Source of the DNA: Halobacillus litoralis
GTDB taxonomy: Bacteria > Bacillota > Bacilli > Bacillales > Halobacillaceae
Assembly (NCBI RefSeq): GCF_009856415.1
Contig: NZ_WMEZ01000003.1
Coordinates: forward strand, 62,001-126,000
DNA: 64,000 nt
Direction of reading: 5' to 3'
Below the pieces are notes generated by a model. It had not been told where the DNA came from and made no database searches. It worked only from the letters and a program-made list of their open reading frames with translations. Shown here piece by piece: positions 44,702 through 53,685 of the stretch. Each line of letters opens with the position of its first letter. Position 1 is the stretch's first letter. Position numbers and translations under genes: made by a program.

Positions 44702-45097
44702 CTAGAAAGCACCATTTTCATTCAGTGAGTCTTCCGGAATCGGTTGGCCGACATCCCACAACTCAACGATTTGTCCGTTCTCAAAGCGCATCATATGGAC
44801 GACGGCCACTCCAGTGTCTTCCTGCTGTTGTTTAATATGAGAATGGACGACCACGATATCTTTCTCTTCGATTGCCCGATGAACCTCTAGCGTTTTATGA
44901 GGATTTTTGGAAGCGTCCTCTTCCATCGCCACCATGAGTGAATCCGCATCACCGCGAAAGTAGGGATTGTGGTGGGAAAAACCCGGAGAGATATACGTTC
45001 GATACGCTTCTCTTACCTCTCCATCTGCCACTTGCTTTAGAAAAGAAACCGCTCGTTCTTTGTTGGTACTTGCTGTATTGTTCTGTTCAGAACTCAT
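44702..45097 (-). CDS. SnoaL-like (NTF2-fold) protein
   Basis: A 131-residue cone-barrel protein of the NTF2/SnoaL group: KQVADGEVREAYRTYISPGF near the start, HNPYFRGDADSLM, and a C-terminal run DIVVVHSHIKQQQ, MRFENGQIVELWDVGQPIP. Members bind or isomerise small hydrophobic molecules; no substrate can be named. ATG at 45097 after AAGGGATG; the open frame extends to 45166 without a better site. Confidence 0.78.
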   Translation of the reverse strand: MSSEQNNTASTNKERAVSFLKQVADGEVREAYRTYISPGFSHHNPYFRGDADSLMVAMEEDASKNPHKTLEVHRAIEEKDIVVVHSHIKQQQEDTGVAVVHMMRFENGQIVELWDVGQPIPEDSLNENGAF

Positions 45098-45177
45098 ATA
45101 AAAACATCCCTTCATCCATTTAGATATGTATCTTTCAATTATTTCAAACGCTTTCCAAATACTCAAGATTTATGAAA

Positions 45178-45207
45178 AAAGCGTAACCTTTTGAGAGGTT
45201 ACGCTTT
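45178..45207 (-). terminator. Terminator of the YhfP-like gene
   Basis: AAAGCGTAACC and GGTTACGCTTT pair around a short loop, T run on the minus strand. Confidence 0.87.
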
Positions 45208-45263
45208 CCATATGGTTTGACTTTTCCAAGATAAAAAAGATACGCTCCCGCCCTGTCAGCTTT

Positions 45264-46259
45264 TTAGGAGAGGATGTTCACAACCGTTCTTCCTCTCACC
45301 TTTCCTTGTAAAATATCTGACAAAGTATCAGGAAGCTCTTGTAGAGAAACTTCCTTTTCAATTTCTCCTAAGTCATCCGGCTTCAGGTCTGTAGCCATCC
45401 TCGTCCATAACTTCTCTCTCAAGTCTTTAGGACAATAAACGGAATCGATGCCGAGCAGATTCACCCCTCTAAGGATGAATGGGAACACTGTTGTCGGCAC
45501 TTCAACTCCAGCCGTCAATCCACTTACAGCAACAGCACCACCATATTTCGTGTTACTGAGGACAGATGCCAATGTTTTTCCTCCCACGGGATCGACGGCA
45601 CCTGCCCACTTCTGCTTTCCAATTGGTCGGATTTTCTCCGGAGTCACTTCTTCTCGGGAAATAATCTCTTCAGCACCTAACGTTTTCAAATATTCGTGTT
45701 CCGACTCTTTCCCTGTACTAGCGGTCACATGGTACCCCCGTTTGGCGAGCATCGAAACAGCCATACTGCCGACTCCACCAGTGGCGCCGGTCACAAGAAT
45801 CGTTCCGTCTTCAGGTCTGACGCCGCTTTCTTCAAGGCGGTGGACAGAAAGAGCAGCCGTAAATCCTGCAGTACCGAAAGCCATTGCTTCTTTCAACGTC
45901 ATATTGTCAGGCAATGGCACAACCCAATCCCCCGGCACTCGAGCGTATTCGCTGTATCCACCATAATGGGAAACACCTAATTCGTAACTCGTAACAACCA
46001 CTTCGTCCCCTTCTTGATAGCGGTCATCATCCGATGAAACGACCGTTCCGGCAAGGTCGATGCCAGGTACAAAAGGATACGATTGAACAATTTTTCCATT
46101 CGGAATACTGGCCAGCCCATCTTTATAGTTGACGCTGGAATAGTGAACACGAATCGTCACATCCCCTTCCGGGAGATCATTTAGACTCAACGATTCCACA
46201 TTCACTGAAAAATCTTCGTCCGTCTTGTTCACAACAAGAGCTTTGAATTCTTTGGACAT
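45264..46259 (-). CDS. YhdH/YhfP-family NADPH-dependent oxidoreductase (acryloyl-CoA reductase/quinone-oxidoreductase type)
   Basis: Medium-chain reductase without zinc, 331 residues. N-terminal catalytic fold has NYKDGLASIPNGKIV and PFVPGIDLAGTVVSS; the nucleotide fold has LVTGATGGVGSMAVSMLAKR near residue 151. Relatives reduce acryloyl-CoA or quinones. ATG at 46259 follows GGAAGGGG; the frame extends upstream through the operator to 46427. Divergent from a TetR gene and sharing a long inverted-repeat operator with it. Confidence 0.88.
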   Translation of the reverse strand: MSKEFKALVVNKTDEDFSVNVESLSLNDLPEGDVTIRVHYSSVNYKDGLASIPNGKIVQSYPFVPGIDLAGTVVSSDDDRYQEGDEVVVTSYELGVSHYGGYSEYARVPGDWVVPLPDNMTLKEAMAFGTAGFTAALSVHRLEESGVRPEDGTILVTGATGGVGSMAVSMLAKRGYHVTASTGKESEHEYLKTLGAEEIISREEVTPEKIRPIGKQKWAGAVDPVGGKTLASVLSNTKYGGAVAVSGLTAGVEVPTTVFPFILRGVNLLGIDSVYCPKDLREKLWTRMATDLKPDDLGEIEKEVSLQELPDTLSDILQGKVRGRTVVNILS

Positions 46260-46316
46260 TTGCAAATTTCCCCTTCCGATAAATGATTGAAAGCTTATGA
46301 ATCTATCGTAAATCAT

Positions 46317-46358
46317 TTTATACTGACCGGTCAATTTATTTTGACCAGTCAGTATAAA
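46317..46358. promoter_or_regulatory. TetR operator in the YhfP-TetR divergent region
   Basis: Arms TTTATACTGACCGGTCAA and TTGACCAGTCAGTATAAA are inverted copies with one mismatch, separated by six bases. The position between divergent genes fits control of both by the adjacent TetR protein. Confidence 0.82.
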
Positions 46359-46420
46359 AGATTCGTCATCTTTGCTACGATCTTGTATAATGGGAAGGAA
46401 TATCCTATGGAGGTTGTAAC

Positions 46421-47005
46421 ATGGCACAAAAAGCAGAAAAGAGACGAAAGCAAATATTGAAAGCCGCCTTCCAAGCCGCCACTGAAAAAGGCTATGAATC
46501 CGTGACCCTACAGGACATCGCTGATTATGCGGATGTCAGCAAAGGGGTCACCAACTATTACTTTAAAAATAAATCCGATGTTTTCACGCAATTGTTTGAA
46601 TGGATTACCTCGCGCATCTATGAAAAAGAAGCCGCATCCATCAGTGAACAGGAAACGGCCCTCAAAAAGCTTGAAGCCTACATCGACCGTGTGTTCATCA
46701 GTCCAGAAGAAAATAAAAACTTCTACCGTGTGTACCTGGACTTTTTATCCCAAGTGAAAAATAACGACTCATATAAAGAGATCAACCAAAAATTCTATGA
46801 AAACTGTTGGTCCATCGGGAGAGAGATCATCCAGCAAGGACTGGAAGAAGAGGTCTTTGAAGTTGAAGATGTGGAACAAACCGCCATCAGCATCCGTTGT
46901 ATGATTGACGGCAGCCTGATTCAATGGTTGATGAGAGATGATGATCAATTGCACGATTACTACCGGAGGACTTGTTACGAGTCTATTCTAAAAATTCTTA
47001 GCTAA
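46421..47005 (+). CDS. TetR/AcrR-family regulator
   Basis: A 194-residue repressor. N-terminal helix-turn-helix (residues about 8-55: ILKAAFQAATEKGYESVTLQ, DIADYADVSKGVTNYYFKNK), followed by a BetI-type ligand domain ending in IDGSLIQWLM. ATGGAGGTTG precedes the ATG. Divergent from the YhfP-like reductase, with the 42-bp inverted repeat between them; likely represses the reductase and itself, responding to an electrophile or acyl compound (inferred). Confidence 0.87.
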   Translation: MAQKAEKRRKQILKAAFQAATEKGYESVTLQDIADYADVSKGVTNYYFKNKSDVFTQLFEWITSRIYEKEAASISEQETALKKLEAYIDRVFISPEENKNFYRVYLDFLSQVKNNDSYKEINQKFYENCWSIGREIIQQGLEEEVFEVEDVEQTAISIRCMIDGSLIQWLMRDDDQLHDYYRRTCYESILKILS

Positions 47006-47012
47006 AAAAAAT

Positions 47013-47039
47013 AAAGCGACCACTTCCGGTCGCTTTTTT
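47013..47039 (+). terminator. Terminator of the TetR gene
   Basis: AAAGCGACC and GGTCGCTTT around a six-base loop and a T run. Confidence 0.85.
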
Positions 47040-47087
47040 CGATATGATCAACTATAACTTTCATATGATCTTTCTTATTCACTTTTT

Positions 47088-47972
47088 CTATGAGACCGGT
47101 GTCATCATTTGATAGTACTTATACAACGCCTGCGTCCCATTATTTTCTCCACCAGCTTCACTCAATTCCTCATAGAGCTGCTTCGCAAGTTTCAAACCAG
47201 GGACAGGGATCTGCATGTTCTCTGCTGAATCAATGGCGATCTTCATATCTTTGATAAAATGCTTCACATAGAAACCTGGATCAAAGTTCCCATCGATCAT
47301 CCTAGGCCCAAGATTAGACAACGACCAGCTTCCAGCCGCTCCGAATTGAATGCTGCTCAGCACCTTCTTCGGATCAAGGCCTGCTTTTTCAGCATATGTA
47401 ATCGCCTCACAGACGCCCAACATACAGGATGCAATCGCAATTTGGTTGCTCATTTTCGTATGCTGGCCGGCTCCCGCTTCGCCTTGGAGGACAATATTTT
47501 CGCCCATCGCTTGAAAAACAGGAAGGATTTCTTCAAACTGCCCCTGATTGCCACCGACCATGATGGTGAGTTTTCCGTTTCTTGCTCCAACGTCCCCGCC
47601 TGAAACAGGAGCATCATACGCAAAAATATCCTTGGCTGCCGCTTTTCCAGCAATCTCCTGGGCCAAATCCGGAGAAGACGTGGTCATATCGATCACGTAG
47701 GAACCGGGCTTCGCATTCTCTAAAATCCCATCACCACCGAAATACACTTCTTCCACATCGCTTGGGTAACCGACAATCGTAATGATGACATCGGAATGCT
47801 CCGATAAAGCAGCCACACTTTCGTTCCAGTTGGCCCCTTCAGCTAAAAGGTCGTTCGCTTTTTCCTTCGTACGTGTAAATACGTTCAGCTCATATCCAGC
47901 CTTCATCAAATTGCGCGCCATGCTGTTTCCCATCACACCGGCGCCGATGAAACCAATGGTTTGTTTCGTCAT
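47088..47972 (-). CDS. 3-hydroxyisobutyrate-dehydrogenase-family NAD(P) oxidoreductase (YkwC-like)
   Basis: Beta-hydroxyacid dehydrogenase of 294 residues. NAD(P) site GFIGAGVMGNSMARNL at residues about 7-22; substrate motif YDAPVSGGDVGARNGKLTIM (DxPVSGGxxGA) near residue 119; catalytic Lys in GAGQHTKMSNQ near residue 171. The length equals B. subtilis YkwC. AAAGGGAGAGG precedes the ATG. Monocistronic; substrate may be 3-hydroxyisobutyrate or a relative. Confidence 0.88.
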   Translation of the reverse strand: MTKQTIGFIGAGVMGNSMARNLMKAGYELNVFTRTKEKANDLLAEGANWNESVAALSEHSDVIITIVGYPSDVEEVYFGGDGILENAKPGSYVIDMTTSSPDLAQEIAGKAAAKDIFAYDAPVSGGDVGARNGKLTIMVGGNQGQFEEILPVFQAMGENIVLQGEAGAGQHTKMSNQIAIASCMLGVCEAITYAEKAGLDPKKVLSSIQFGAAGSWSLSNLGPRMIDGNFDPGFYVKHFIKDMKIAIDSAENMQIPVPGLKLAKQLYEELSEAGGENNGTQALYKYYQMMTPVS

Positions 47973-48058
47973 CTACCTCTCCCTTTCTTTTATAAACTTA
48001 TCTCAAGTATAGCAACTTCAACACTTGATATAGAAGAGAAACACTTATTCAGCTGTGT

Positions 48059-49063
48059 CTACCGAAATGTGTCGGCTACTATGTTGCTGAATTCTTTTAG
48101 GTAGTAAAGATAGTTCTCATTTCCATAGTTATATCTCTTATTGTACATTTTTGCGACGACCACTTTGTATTTTGGAATCACTAACAAAGTTGGACCCGTC
48201 ACTCCTAAGATTTGAAAAGAGCCCGTTGGCACGCGATCCCCTAATTCACTTTGTTCTCTAGGAACATCCTGCAGGAACCAAAACATCCCGTTACGCGGAT
48301 ACTCTTTGGAAAGGTGTTCAGGTGTATGGATGCGAATCGCAAATTCGGTGACCTCCTCAGGGATAATCTGTTTCCCATTCATTTTACCTTTATTTAAGAA
48401 GAGGTTTCCCCAAAGAGCAAATTCACGAGTAGAAACAAATAGATTGGATTCGGTCCCATCTTCCTTGGAACCTGTTGTATCCTCTCCATTTTTATCAGGA
48501 TCAATGATCACTTTCACTAAATCATCGTTCTCTTGCGTTTCCCACCCTGTTTCCTTTAGTCCCATCGGTAAGAAAACCTTTCTATACAATAATTCTGTGA
48601 AGGGAACGCCGTAAAGGTTATGGATGAGTTGCGTCATGAGTTTAATATTGATTCCTCTGTAGGCCCATTTTTCACCAGCGTCGAACTCTCTAATGATCTC
48701 CCCTTCTGAATTCTCATCTAATCCATGGGTGTGAGTGACCATATGACGTAGTGTCGTATCTTTAAGTATGTCTGAGTCTATATCTTTAAAATACTCCCTT
48801 GCATAATCATCAAGGCTACGTATTTTCCCTTCATATTGAGCAATAGCAATGCACAACCCTAAGTAACTTTTCCTTGCAGATGCTACATTGAATCTAGAAT
48901 TTTCATGAACAGGTTTTGCGTTGCTCGTATTGGAATGAGACCCGCTATAGTGTTCTAAAACAATCTCATTCTCTTTTATGACTGTGAGTGCAGCCGCAGA
49001 GCTGTTGTTTCTCTCCTTGATCTCTTCTACCCAAGAAACCATGTGATCGTATGTTGAAATCAA
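48059..49063 (-). CDS. Serine hydrolase of the class C beta-lactamase fold
   Basis: A 334-residue SxxK hydrolase with Ser62 and Lys65 in NVASARKSYLG and a YxN-type YRGIN near residue 138. The wider fold resembles penicillin-binding-protein-like esterases (DYAREYFKDI, HMVTHTHGLDE). No signal peptide, so it is cytoplasmic. TTG start at 49063 after GGAGGGG; an ATG seven codons inside is an alternative. It may be an esterase or peptidase rather than a true beta-lactamase. Confidence 0.83.
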   Translation of the reverse strand: MISTYDHMVSWVEEIKERNNSSAAALTVIKENEIVLEHYSGSHSNTSNAKPVHENSRFNVASARKSYLGLCIAIAQYEGKIRSLDDYAREYFKDIDSDILKDTTLRHMVTHTHGLDENSEGEIIREFDAGEKWAYRGINIKLMTQLIHNLYGVPFTELLYRKVFLPMGLKETGWETQENDDLVKVIIDPDKNGEDTTGSKEDGTESNLFVSTREFALWGNLFLNKGKMNGKQIIPEEVTEFAIRIHTPEHLSKEYPRNGMFWFLQDVPREQSELGDRVPTGSFQILGVTGPTLLVIPKYKVVVAKMYNKRYNYGNENYLYYLKEFSNIVADTFR

Positions 49064-49319
49064 ACTTAACCCCTCCGTCTTTAAGACTCTTAAAAAACCT
49101 GTTCAGCCAATGCACAATGTTCTGCTTAAAAAAATGAGACTAATAGAGGCCTCTCTAGCCGTGATGGCAATTCGGCAACGCTATTGGTGATAACACATTC
49201 TATTTGGATTTATAAAAAGGAACCTCATTAAGAATGGGTTCCCTACGTTGGTCATTCATTGTCATATTAAGTTGAAGAATAGAAATTAAGATAACTACCA
49301 TGGAATGGGCATTTAACCC

Positions 49320-49589
49320 TTATTCATTGTGATCGTTCTTTTTCTTCAACGTAAATTTCATCCCCGCTTCTCCTGAAAAATCCACAAACAGTTTCGTCGC
49401 TCCACCAGAATCAAGGGCCCCTGTCACGTGTAATTCAATCGTATCCAACTCAAACCCCTGAAAAGAATCGACCAATTCCGTTAGTTCATCCGGTAAAAAT
49501 TCTAAGTACTTTTGGCTTGAGGTATCTGCGATCGACGCCTCTTTTTGTTGATCAGGCAGCATAAACGTGATCTTTTTTTCTTCACTCAT
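49320..49589 (-). CDS. Hypothetical 89-aa protein
   Basis: Acidic soluble protein, beta-rich at the centre: FELDTIELHVTGALDSGG and TKLFVDFSGEAGMKFTLKKK. No signal or membrane part. GCGGAGGTGC precedes the ATG at 49589. I do not recognise the family firmly; the short form resembles small trypsin-co-occurring (CU044_2847-like) proteins. The 200 bp to its right hold no gene. Confidence 0.65.
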   Translation of the reverse strand: MSEEKKITFMLPDQQKEASIADTSSQKYLEFLPDELTELVDSFQGFELDTIELHVTGALDSGGATKLFVDFSGEAGMKFTLKKKNDHNE

Positions 49590-49804
49590 CCGAGCACCTC
49601 CGCTTTTTGGCCATTATACCACCATCTACCAAATAATAAAGCATAGCGGTAACATTTGAGATGATCATGAATCAGAAAATCCGATACCTACCATTAAGCT
49701 TATGATAGAATTGGTTACTCCCACGATCTATCCTCTGTGCGTGGAGTAATAAAAAATATCCCTGAACTGTCGCAACAGCTCAGAGATACATCTCAAACCG
49801 TATA

Positions 49805-50677
49805 TTACTTTTTCAAAATTGGGATCCAAATTTCGCATTTCACTGATGGTGAGGTTAAATCTTTATTTTTGATCGATAAGATCTCGGGTCCTTCCGTCAC
49901 TTGATAATTGGATGATGGGAACCACTCTGAATAAATTCTCCCCCAAGTTTCCTGGAGGGCGTTAGGAAATGGTCCTGTTGATTCAAAGATCGCCCATGTC
50001 AGGGCAGGAACTTCAAGTTTTGAATAGTTCCCACTGTTTTCAAGTGTTGTCGCTACTCCGATATACTGGTCCAGCTCTCCTTTTTCTTCCATCCGACCTT
50101 CTGAAAAGTTCGTAGATGCTTGAATCATTCCCTCTGGTTCAACGTTCGAGAGTTGTTGTAACTCGTCAATCTTTTCCTTCGTCAAGGATTGCCACATCGC
50201 AGCAATTTCCGGATTTTCTCCTTCAAAAATAATCGGGACACGCTTCATGATCCCCACAATGTTGAATGCTTCTTTTTGTTCGATTCGATAGTTCATTTCA
50301 TTTCCTCCCATAATTGATAGTTGGAAGGTCATCAATGGATAGGCTTTTAGATGCTTGCCATTGTTTCTTGCTTCTGATGGTGTGACACCATGTAATTTCA
50401 GAAAAGCTCTTGAAAAGGAATCCGGTGAATGATATCCATATTTCATCGCCACATCGATCACTTTCACATTACTATTTTGAAGCTCAAATGCTGCCATACT
50501 AAGTCGTCTACGACGAATATATTCCGATAACGTAATTCCTGCAAGAAAAGAAAACATACGTTTAAAATGATATTCTGAACAATAGGCTAAACTCGCCACT
50601 ACCTTGTAGTCTATTTCGTCCGTAAGGTTTTCTTCAATATACTTCATGGCAATATTCATATCCTTAAGCAAATCCAT
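49805..50677 (-). CDS. AraC-family regulator with GyrI-like effector domain
   Basis: A 290-residue activator. Two HTH motifs at the N-terminus (residues about 8-105: [40 protein letters not shown]). The C-terminal small-molecule-binding domain of the GyrI/Rob type spans residues about 125-290 ([38 protein letters not shown]). It probably senses a hydrophobic or cationic drug. AGAAGGAGGTCA precedes the ATG. No obvious target next to it. Confidence 0.87.
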   Translation of the reverse strand: MDLLKDMNIAMKYIEENLTDEIDYKVVASLAYCSEYHFKRMFSFLAGITLSEYIRRRRLSMAAFELQNSNVKVIDVAMKYGYHSPDSFSRAFLKLHGVTPSEARNNGKHLKAYPLMTFQLSIMGGNEMNYRIEQKEAFNIVGIMKRVPIIFEGENPEIAAMWQSLTKEKIDELQQLSNVEPEGMIQASTNFSEGRMEEKGELDQYIGVATTLENSGNYSKLEVPALTWAIFESTGPFPNALQETWGRIYSEWFPSSNYQVTEGPEILSIKNKDLTSPSVKCEIWIPILKK

Positions 50678-50817
50678 TCCTATGACCTCCTTCCATCAAA
50701 AGAATAACAGGAGTTTAATCACGCCACCCGACATTATGGGCACCATTTTGCAGGGTTATTTCATTGATATATCCTTAAGTTAATCTCAACATGTATTCAA
50801 AGTTAATCAGCACGATC

Positions 50818-50973
50818 TTATTTCCTTTCCCAAGTCACCTCATATACCCATTTGAAAAAAGTCATAAAAAAAGAGAAAGCAATCACCTCTAACGGGTTAA
50901 ATGAGGTGAACAGCAACTGCCATAGGGAAAGGCCGACAATTAAAAATAAGAAGAATTTTAAATAACTTAACAC
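50818..50973 (-). CDS. 51-aa membrane protein
   Basis: MLSYLKFFLFLIVGLSLWQL then ITAF-like IAFSFFMTFFKWVYEVTWER and K. GTG start at 50973 after AGGTGG. Two hydrophobic segments with a short loop. Unknown family. The 290 bp to its right hold no other gene. Confidence 0.55.
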   Translation of the reverse strand: MLSYLKFFLFLIVGLSLWQLLFTSFNPLEVIAFSFFMTFFKWVYEVTWERK

Positions 50974-51264
50974 CTCAACCACCTATATTTTCCTTTTGAA
51001 ACTAGCCTCAGAAGAGTGTCTAATTCAACTGGTAAGAAAGACGGCAATTATTATCTCAGCTTAACTTTCCACTCTGAAAAAGGAAACGTATCTTAGATTG
51101 ACATCACTCTCTCATACACAAGAATCTTCCCTTGAATCACTCATTGATCTTTATTGCCAAATGCGTAGGTTTACAAACTTTTCCAACACAAAAAAAGGAA
51201 AATGCCTCTTAATTAAAAATCGCCCTTTATTCTTGAAGAATCTAAAGATATTATATCCGAACTC

Positions 51265-51675
51265 TTAACCTTGGAATGTATAGGGAGCAGATGAGTGAAG
51301 CAAACTTTTCACCCCACCCGGATGGTAAGGCATCAGCTTGTTTGCGGTATCTATATTTATCCACTTAATTTCATCGATCTCATCTTTATTTAAGATTTGG
51401 ATCTCACCTTCTACAATCTTTCCTTTGTATGTAATGAACAGAGCATGTTGGCCTTTATTTTCAAAAAATGCTTCATTTACAGCAACTACGTTTTCAATTT
51501 CTATTGTTACATTTGTTTCTTCCTTAGTTTCTCGTATGGCTGCTTGTTCAAATGTTTCTCCTACCTCCACAGCCCCACCGGGAAGAGACCAACCACTCCC
51601 TTGATTCTTAACCATCAAAACTTTTTCTTCTACCTCATTAAAGATAAAGGCATAAGAAACATCAACTCGATTCAC
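51265..51675 (-). CDS. Nudix hydrolase
   Basis: A 136-residue Nudix pyrophosphatase. The box is complete at residues about 33-55: GGAVEVGETFEQAAIRETKE then ETN (GX5EX7REUXEEXGU, with the last Gly as Asn). It hydrolyses nucleoside-diphosphate-linked compounds; substrate not predictable. GTAGGAGTGAT precedes the ATG at 51675. First gene of the second AT-rich accessory region. Confidence 0.85.
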   Translation of the reverse strand: MNRVDVSYAFIFNEVEEKVLMVKNQGSGWSLPGGAVEVGETFEQAAIRETKEETNVTIEIENVVAVNEAFFENKGQHALFITYKGKIVEGEIQILNKDEIDEIKWINIDTANKLMPYHPGGVKSLLHSSAPYTFQG

Positions 51676-51739
51676 TTTAAATCACTCCTACTGAATGGTT
51701 GTATTTCATTTTTTCCCGCACGTTAAGATATTCAGCCAT

Positions 51740-51773
51740 CCCCCCTATTCTTTAAGACTCGAAATCAGGATAT
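51740..51773 (+). repeat. Dispersed element copy
   Basis: CCCCCCTATTCTTTAAGACT then CGAAATCAGGATAT. It lies 39 bp past the stop of the lipoprotein gene at 51813. Confidence 0.8.
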
Positions 51774-51812
51774 CTTAGTCAAACTCTAGCTTACTCACAC
51801 TATGATTGAATT

Positions 51813-52358
51813 TCAGATGCCGTAACGGTCAATAACTTTCCCTTTTTCATTTAAGAATTTTATTGGTCCCCAAGCATTCACTTGATAGAAGTATCGACCC
51901 GATTCAGTGTTTATTATTTCTATTTCTTCTTCCTGGTCGTTCACATATGCTGTTACAGTAGTAATGTTTTCATTGTTTAAGTACCCAAACGCTATAGGCA
52001 TCTCCTTTACATTTCCTTTAACTGTTTCATAATGAAAGACGCTGTGTGTTGCATTAAATGAGTCATCAGTGATGGCGGTCATATCAGAAACAATGAAATC
52101 CCAATCTTTATCGCTCTGACGCTTTAGTAATGCGAATCCCACTTTTTCAATTCTGTCACCTTCGCCTGCACCTTGGGCAGTAAAAAGAACGACTATTCCA
52201 TCATCTGTTTTCTGACTAGAAAGTATCTCATTTACTTTTATTTCACTAGACCAACCATTGTTTATGGCCTCTTCAGGTGATTCGTTGCTACACCCTGTAA
52301 ATATAAAAACAAATACCAGTAACAGTATGTGCTTGTTAATTTGTGTCGTATTTTTCAC
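51813..52358 (-). CDS. Putative lipoprotein, 181 aa
   Basis: Signal peptide with hydrophobic IFTGCSNES; lipobox FTGC puts the lipid Cys near residue 23. The mature domain of about 158 residues carries FTAQGAGEGDRIEKVGFALL and a C-terminal YFYQVNAWGPIKFLNEKGK. Probably an extracytoplasmic protein; family not recognised. GTG start at 52358 with GGAGAGATG upstream. Same layout as the lipoproteins at 22932 and 27153. Confidence 0.68.
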   Translation of the reverse strand: MKNTTQINKHILLLVFVFIFTGCSNESPEEAINNGWSSEIKVNEILSSQKTDDGIVVLFTAQGAGEGDRIEKVGFALLKRQSDKDWDFIVSDMTAITDDSFNATHSVFHYETVKGNVKEMPIAFGYLNNENITTVTAYVNDQEEEIEIINTESGRYFYQVNAWGPIKFLNEKGKVIDRYGI

Positions 52359-52555
52359 TAGTAGTCATCTCTCCACTCTTATGGTCAGTCTAACCATCAA
52401 TCATATTTGGCGATCCTTCTGGACATGAAATATTCCATATACTCAAGGCTATCGAATGATTGAGGTCCCTTTTTATTAAAGATTCCTAGGAATGTTAGCG
52501 TATCATATGAGTTTAATGGTAACGACCTAAAAGACGCTTCTCTATAGTAGAGAAA

Positions 52556-52590
52556 CTCCCCCGATTGTTTAAGACTTGAAATTAATGCAT
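52556..52590 (+). repeat. Dispersed element copy
   Basis: CTCCCCCGATTGTTTAAGAC then TTGAAATTAATGCAT. Not next to a minus-strand stop; it overlaps the start of a weak minus frame at 52397-52600. Confidence 0.7.
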
Positions 52591-52677
52591 ATCTGATCAT
52601 TTAGGACAGTGAATTTTTTGTAAAATATTCCAATGTACCATATATTAAACATAAGAATTTATTTTAGGAGGGACTGC

Positions 52678-52986
52678 ATGAAGGATTTGGATGGAGCGCT
52701 TACTATACTTCTTTTTATTTTTTTAATCCTGGTGAACGTTTACACCATTAAGTGGTATAGAAATGGACGTTTACATTTATGGGGTTCCGGTCTTCTACTG
52801 GCAACTGCGGGTGTTATACTTGGTTTTTTAACAGGTGCTATTTTGGTACCGCTGAGTGGCGCTGGAGGAGCACTGTATGGAGCATTCGTCGGTCTTGTTA
52901 TCGTAGGCAATGGATTACTTCTTTTCCTCACAGGTCTTACCTTAACCATCGGAAAACGATTGTCTAAAAAGAATACTCAAGCATAA
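52678..52986 (+). CDS. Small membrane protein, 102 aa, three helices
   Basis: Hydrophobic throughout: TILLFIFLILVNVYTIKWYR, LWGSGLLLATAGVILGFLTG and a glycine-rich GGALYGAFVGLVIVGNGLLL. TTTTAGGAGGG precedes the ATG at 52678, whereas the frame opens at 52633 without a site. A decayed paralogue lies at 14110-14335 on the opposite strand in the other AT-rich region. Role unknown; the glycine zipper suggests helix packing. Confidence 0.75.
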   Translation: MKDLDGALTILLFIFLILVNVYTIKWYRNGRLHLWGSGLLLATAGVILGFLTGAILVPLSGAGGALYGAFVGLVIVGNGLLLFLTGLTLTIGKRLSKKNTQA

Positions 52987-52992
52987 GAAACC

Positions 52993-53034
52993 CCAAAACC
53001 GACCGTCTCATTATGAGTCCGTCGGTTTTTTTAT
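52993..53034 (+). terminator. Terminator of the 102-aa gene
   Basis: AAACCGAC and GTCGGTTT arms with seven T. Confidence 0.82.
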
Positions 53035-53155
53035 GTTAAAGTTTAGTGATGATATTACCCATAAAAAATGACTTCCAGCTTTTGTGGAAGTCATTTTTGG
53101 ATATTTTGACTTATTAAACGAACGTCCCCGTTTGTGGAAGACCCTTAATCACGAC
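53035..53155 (+). repeat. Long composite copy of the dispersed element
   Basis: GTTAAAGTTTAGTGATGATA, then a hairpin ATGACTTCCA/TGGAAGTCAT, then GACTTATTAAACGAACG and the core TCCCCGTTTGTGGAAGACCC (53124-53155). It follows the plus 102-aa gene and lies 23 bp before the minus remnant at 53178. Confidence 0.8.
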
Positions 53156-53177
53156 GGTGCTCCCGCAAAACGCAGTA

Positions 53178-53400
53178 CTATGCATCCTGCGCCCCATTTA
53201 TAATTTCATACACCTTGTCAGTTGATCTACCACCCTCCATACTCACCACCAGACCTTTGCCATCACTTGTTATATCAATGAATAACATCATTTCTCTTCT
53301 TCGAATTAATCATAGCGACGGAAAGCAATTTATCTTTACTTGCATATTCCTTACTCAAATCATACATTTTGGATTTTTTACTCGCTTTAACAAAGTGTCT
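53178..53400 (-). pseudogene. Remnant of an unknown gene
   Basis: Minus strand: FVKASKKSKMYDLSKEYASK, DKLLSVAMINSKKRNDVI, frameshift, then FIDITSDGKGLVVSMEGGRS and TDKVYEIINGAQDA followed by a stop. The two frames join into one plausible C-terminal region without a recognisable family. No start seen. 53401-53685 holds no further gene. Confidence 0.4.
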
Positions 53401-53685
53401 TAAAGGATCGTTCCGCTAAAAAAAGGGCTCTCTTGACTTGGTTCCTTTTACATTCTTTCATATATATTAGGGGAGAATAAATAATCATGGGATAATTTGC
53501 CTAAATTTAACGATCCTTATATAATATAAATATTAATATGTCGAAACTATTCCGCTTATGTCCCACAAAAAACCGCATGTGCCTGCTCATATAGGTTCTG
53601 TAAATGCTCTTTCACATTATTCTCAAGGATTTTCTTGGTGGTTTAGGAAAATTGAATCAAAAGATCTACAAATTAGGAGGATTTG

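Noticed and set aside
45448-45966. 172-codon plus-strand frame
   Set aside because: Antisense shadow of the YhfP-like gene.
49600-49804. Possible small gene between 49590 and 49804
   Set aside because: Frames are short on both strands without ribosome sites.
52397-52600. 67-codon minus-strand frame
   Set aside because: No ribosome site, and its first third lies in an element copy. It might be the end of a lost gene (KKGPQSFDSLEYMEYFMSRR), but the evidence is too thin.
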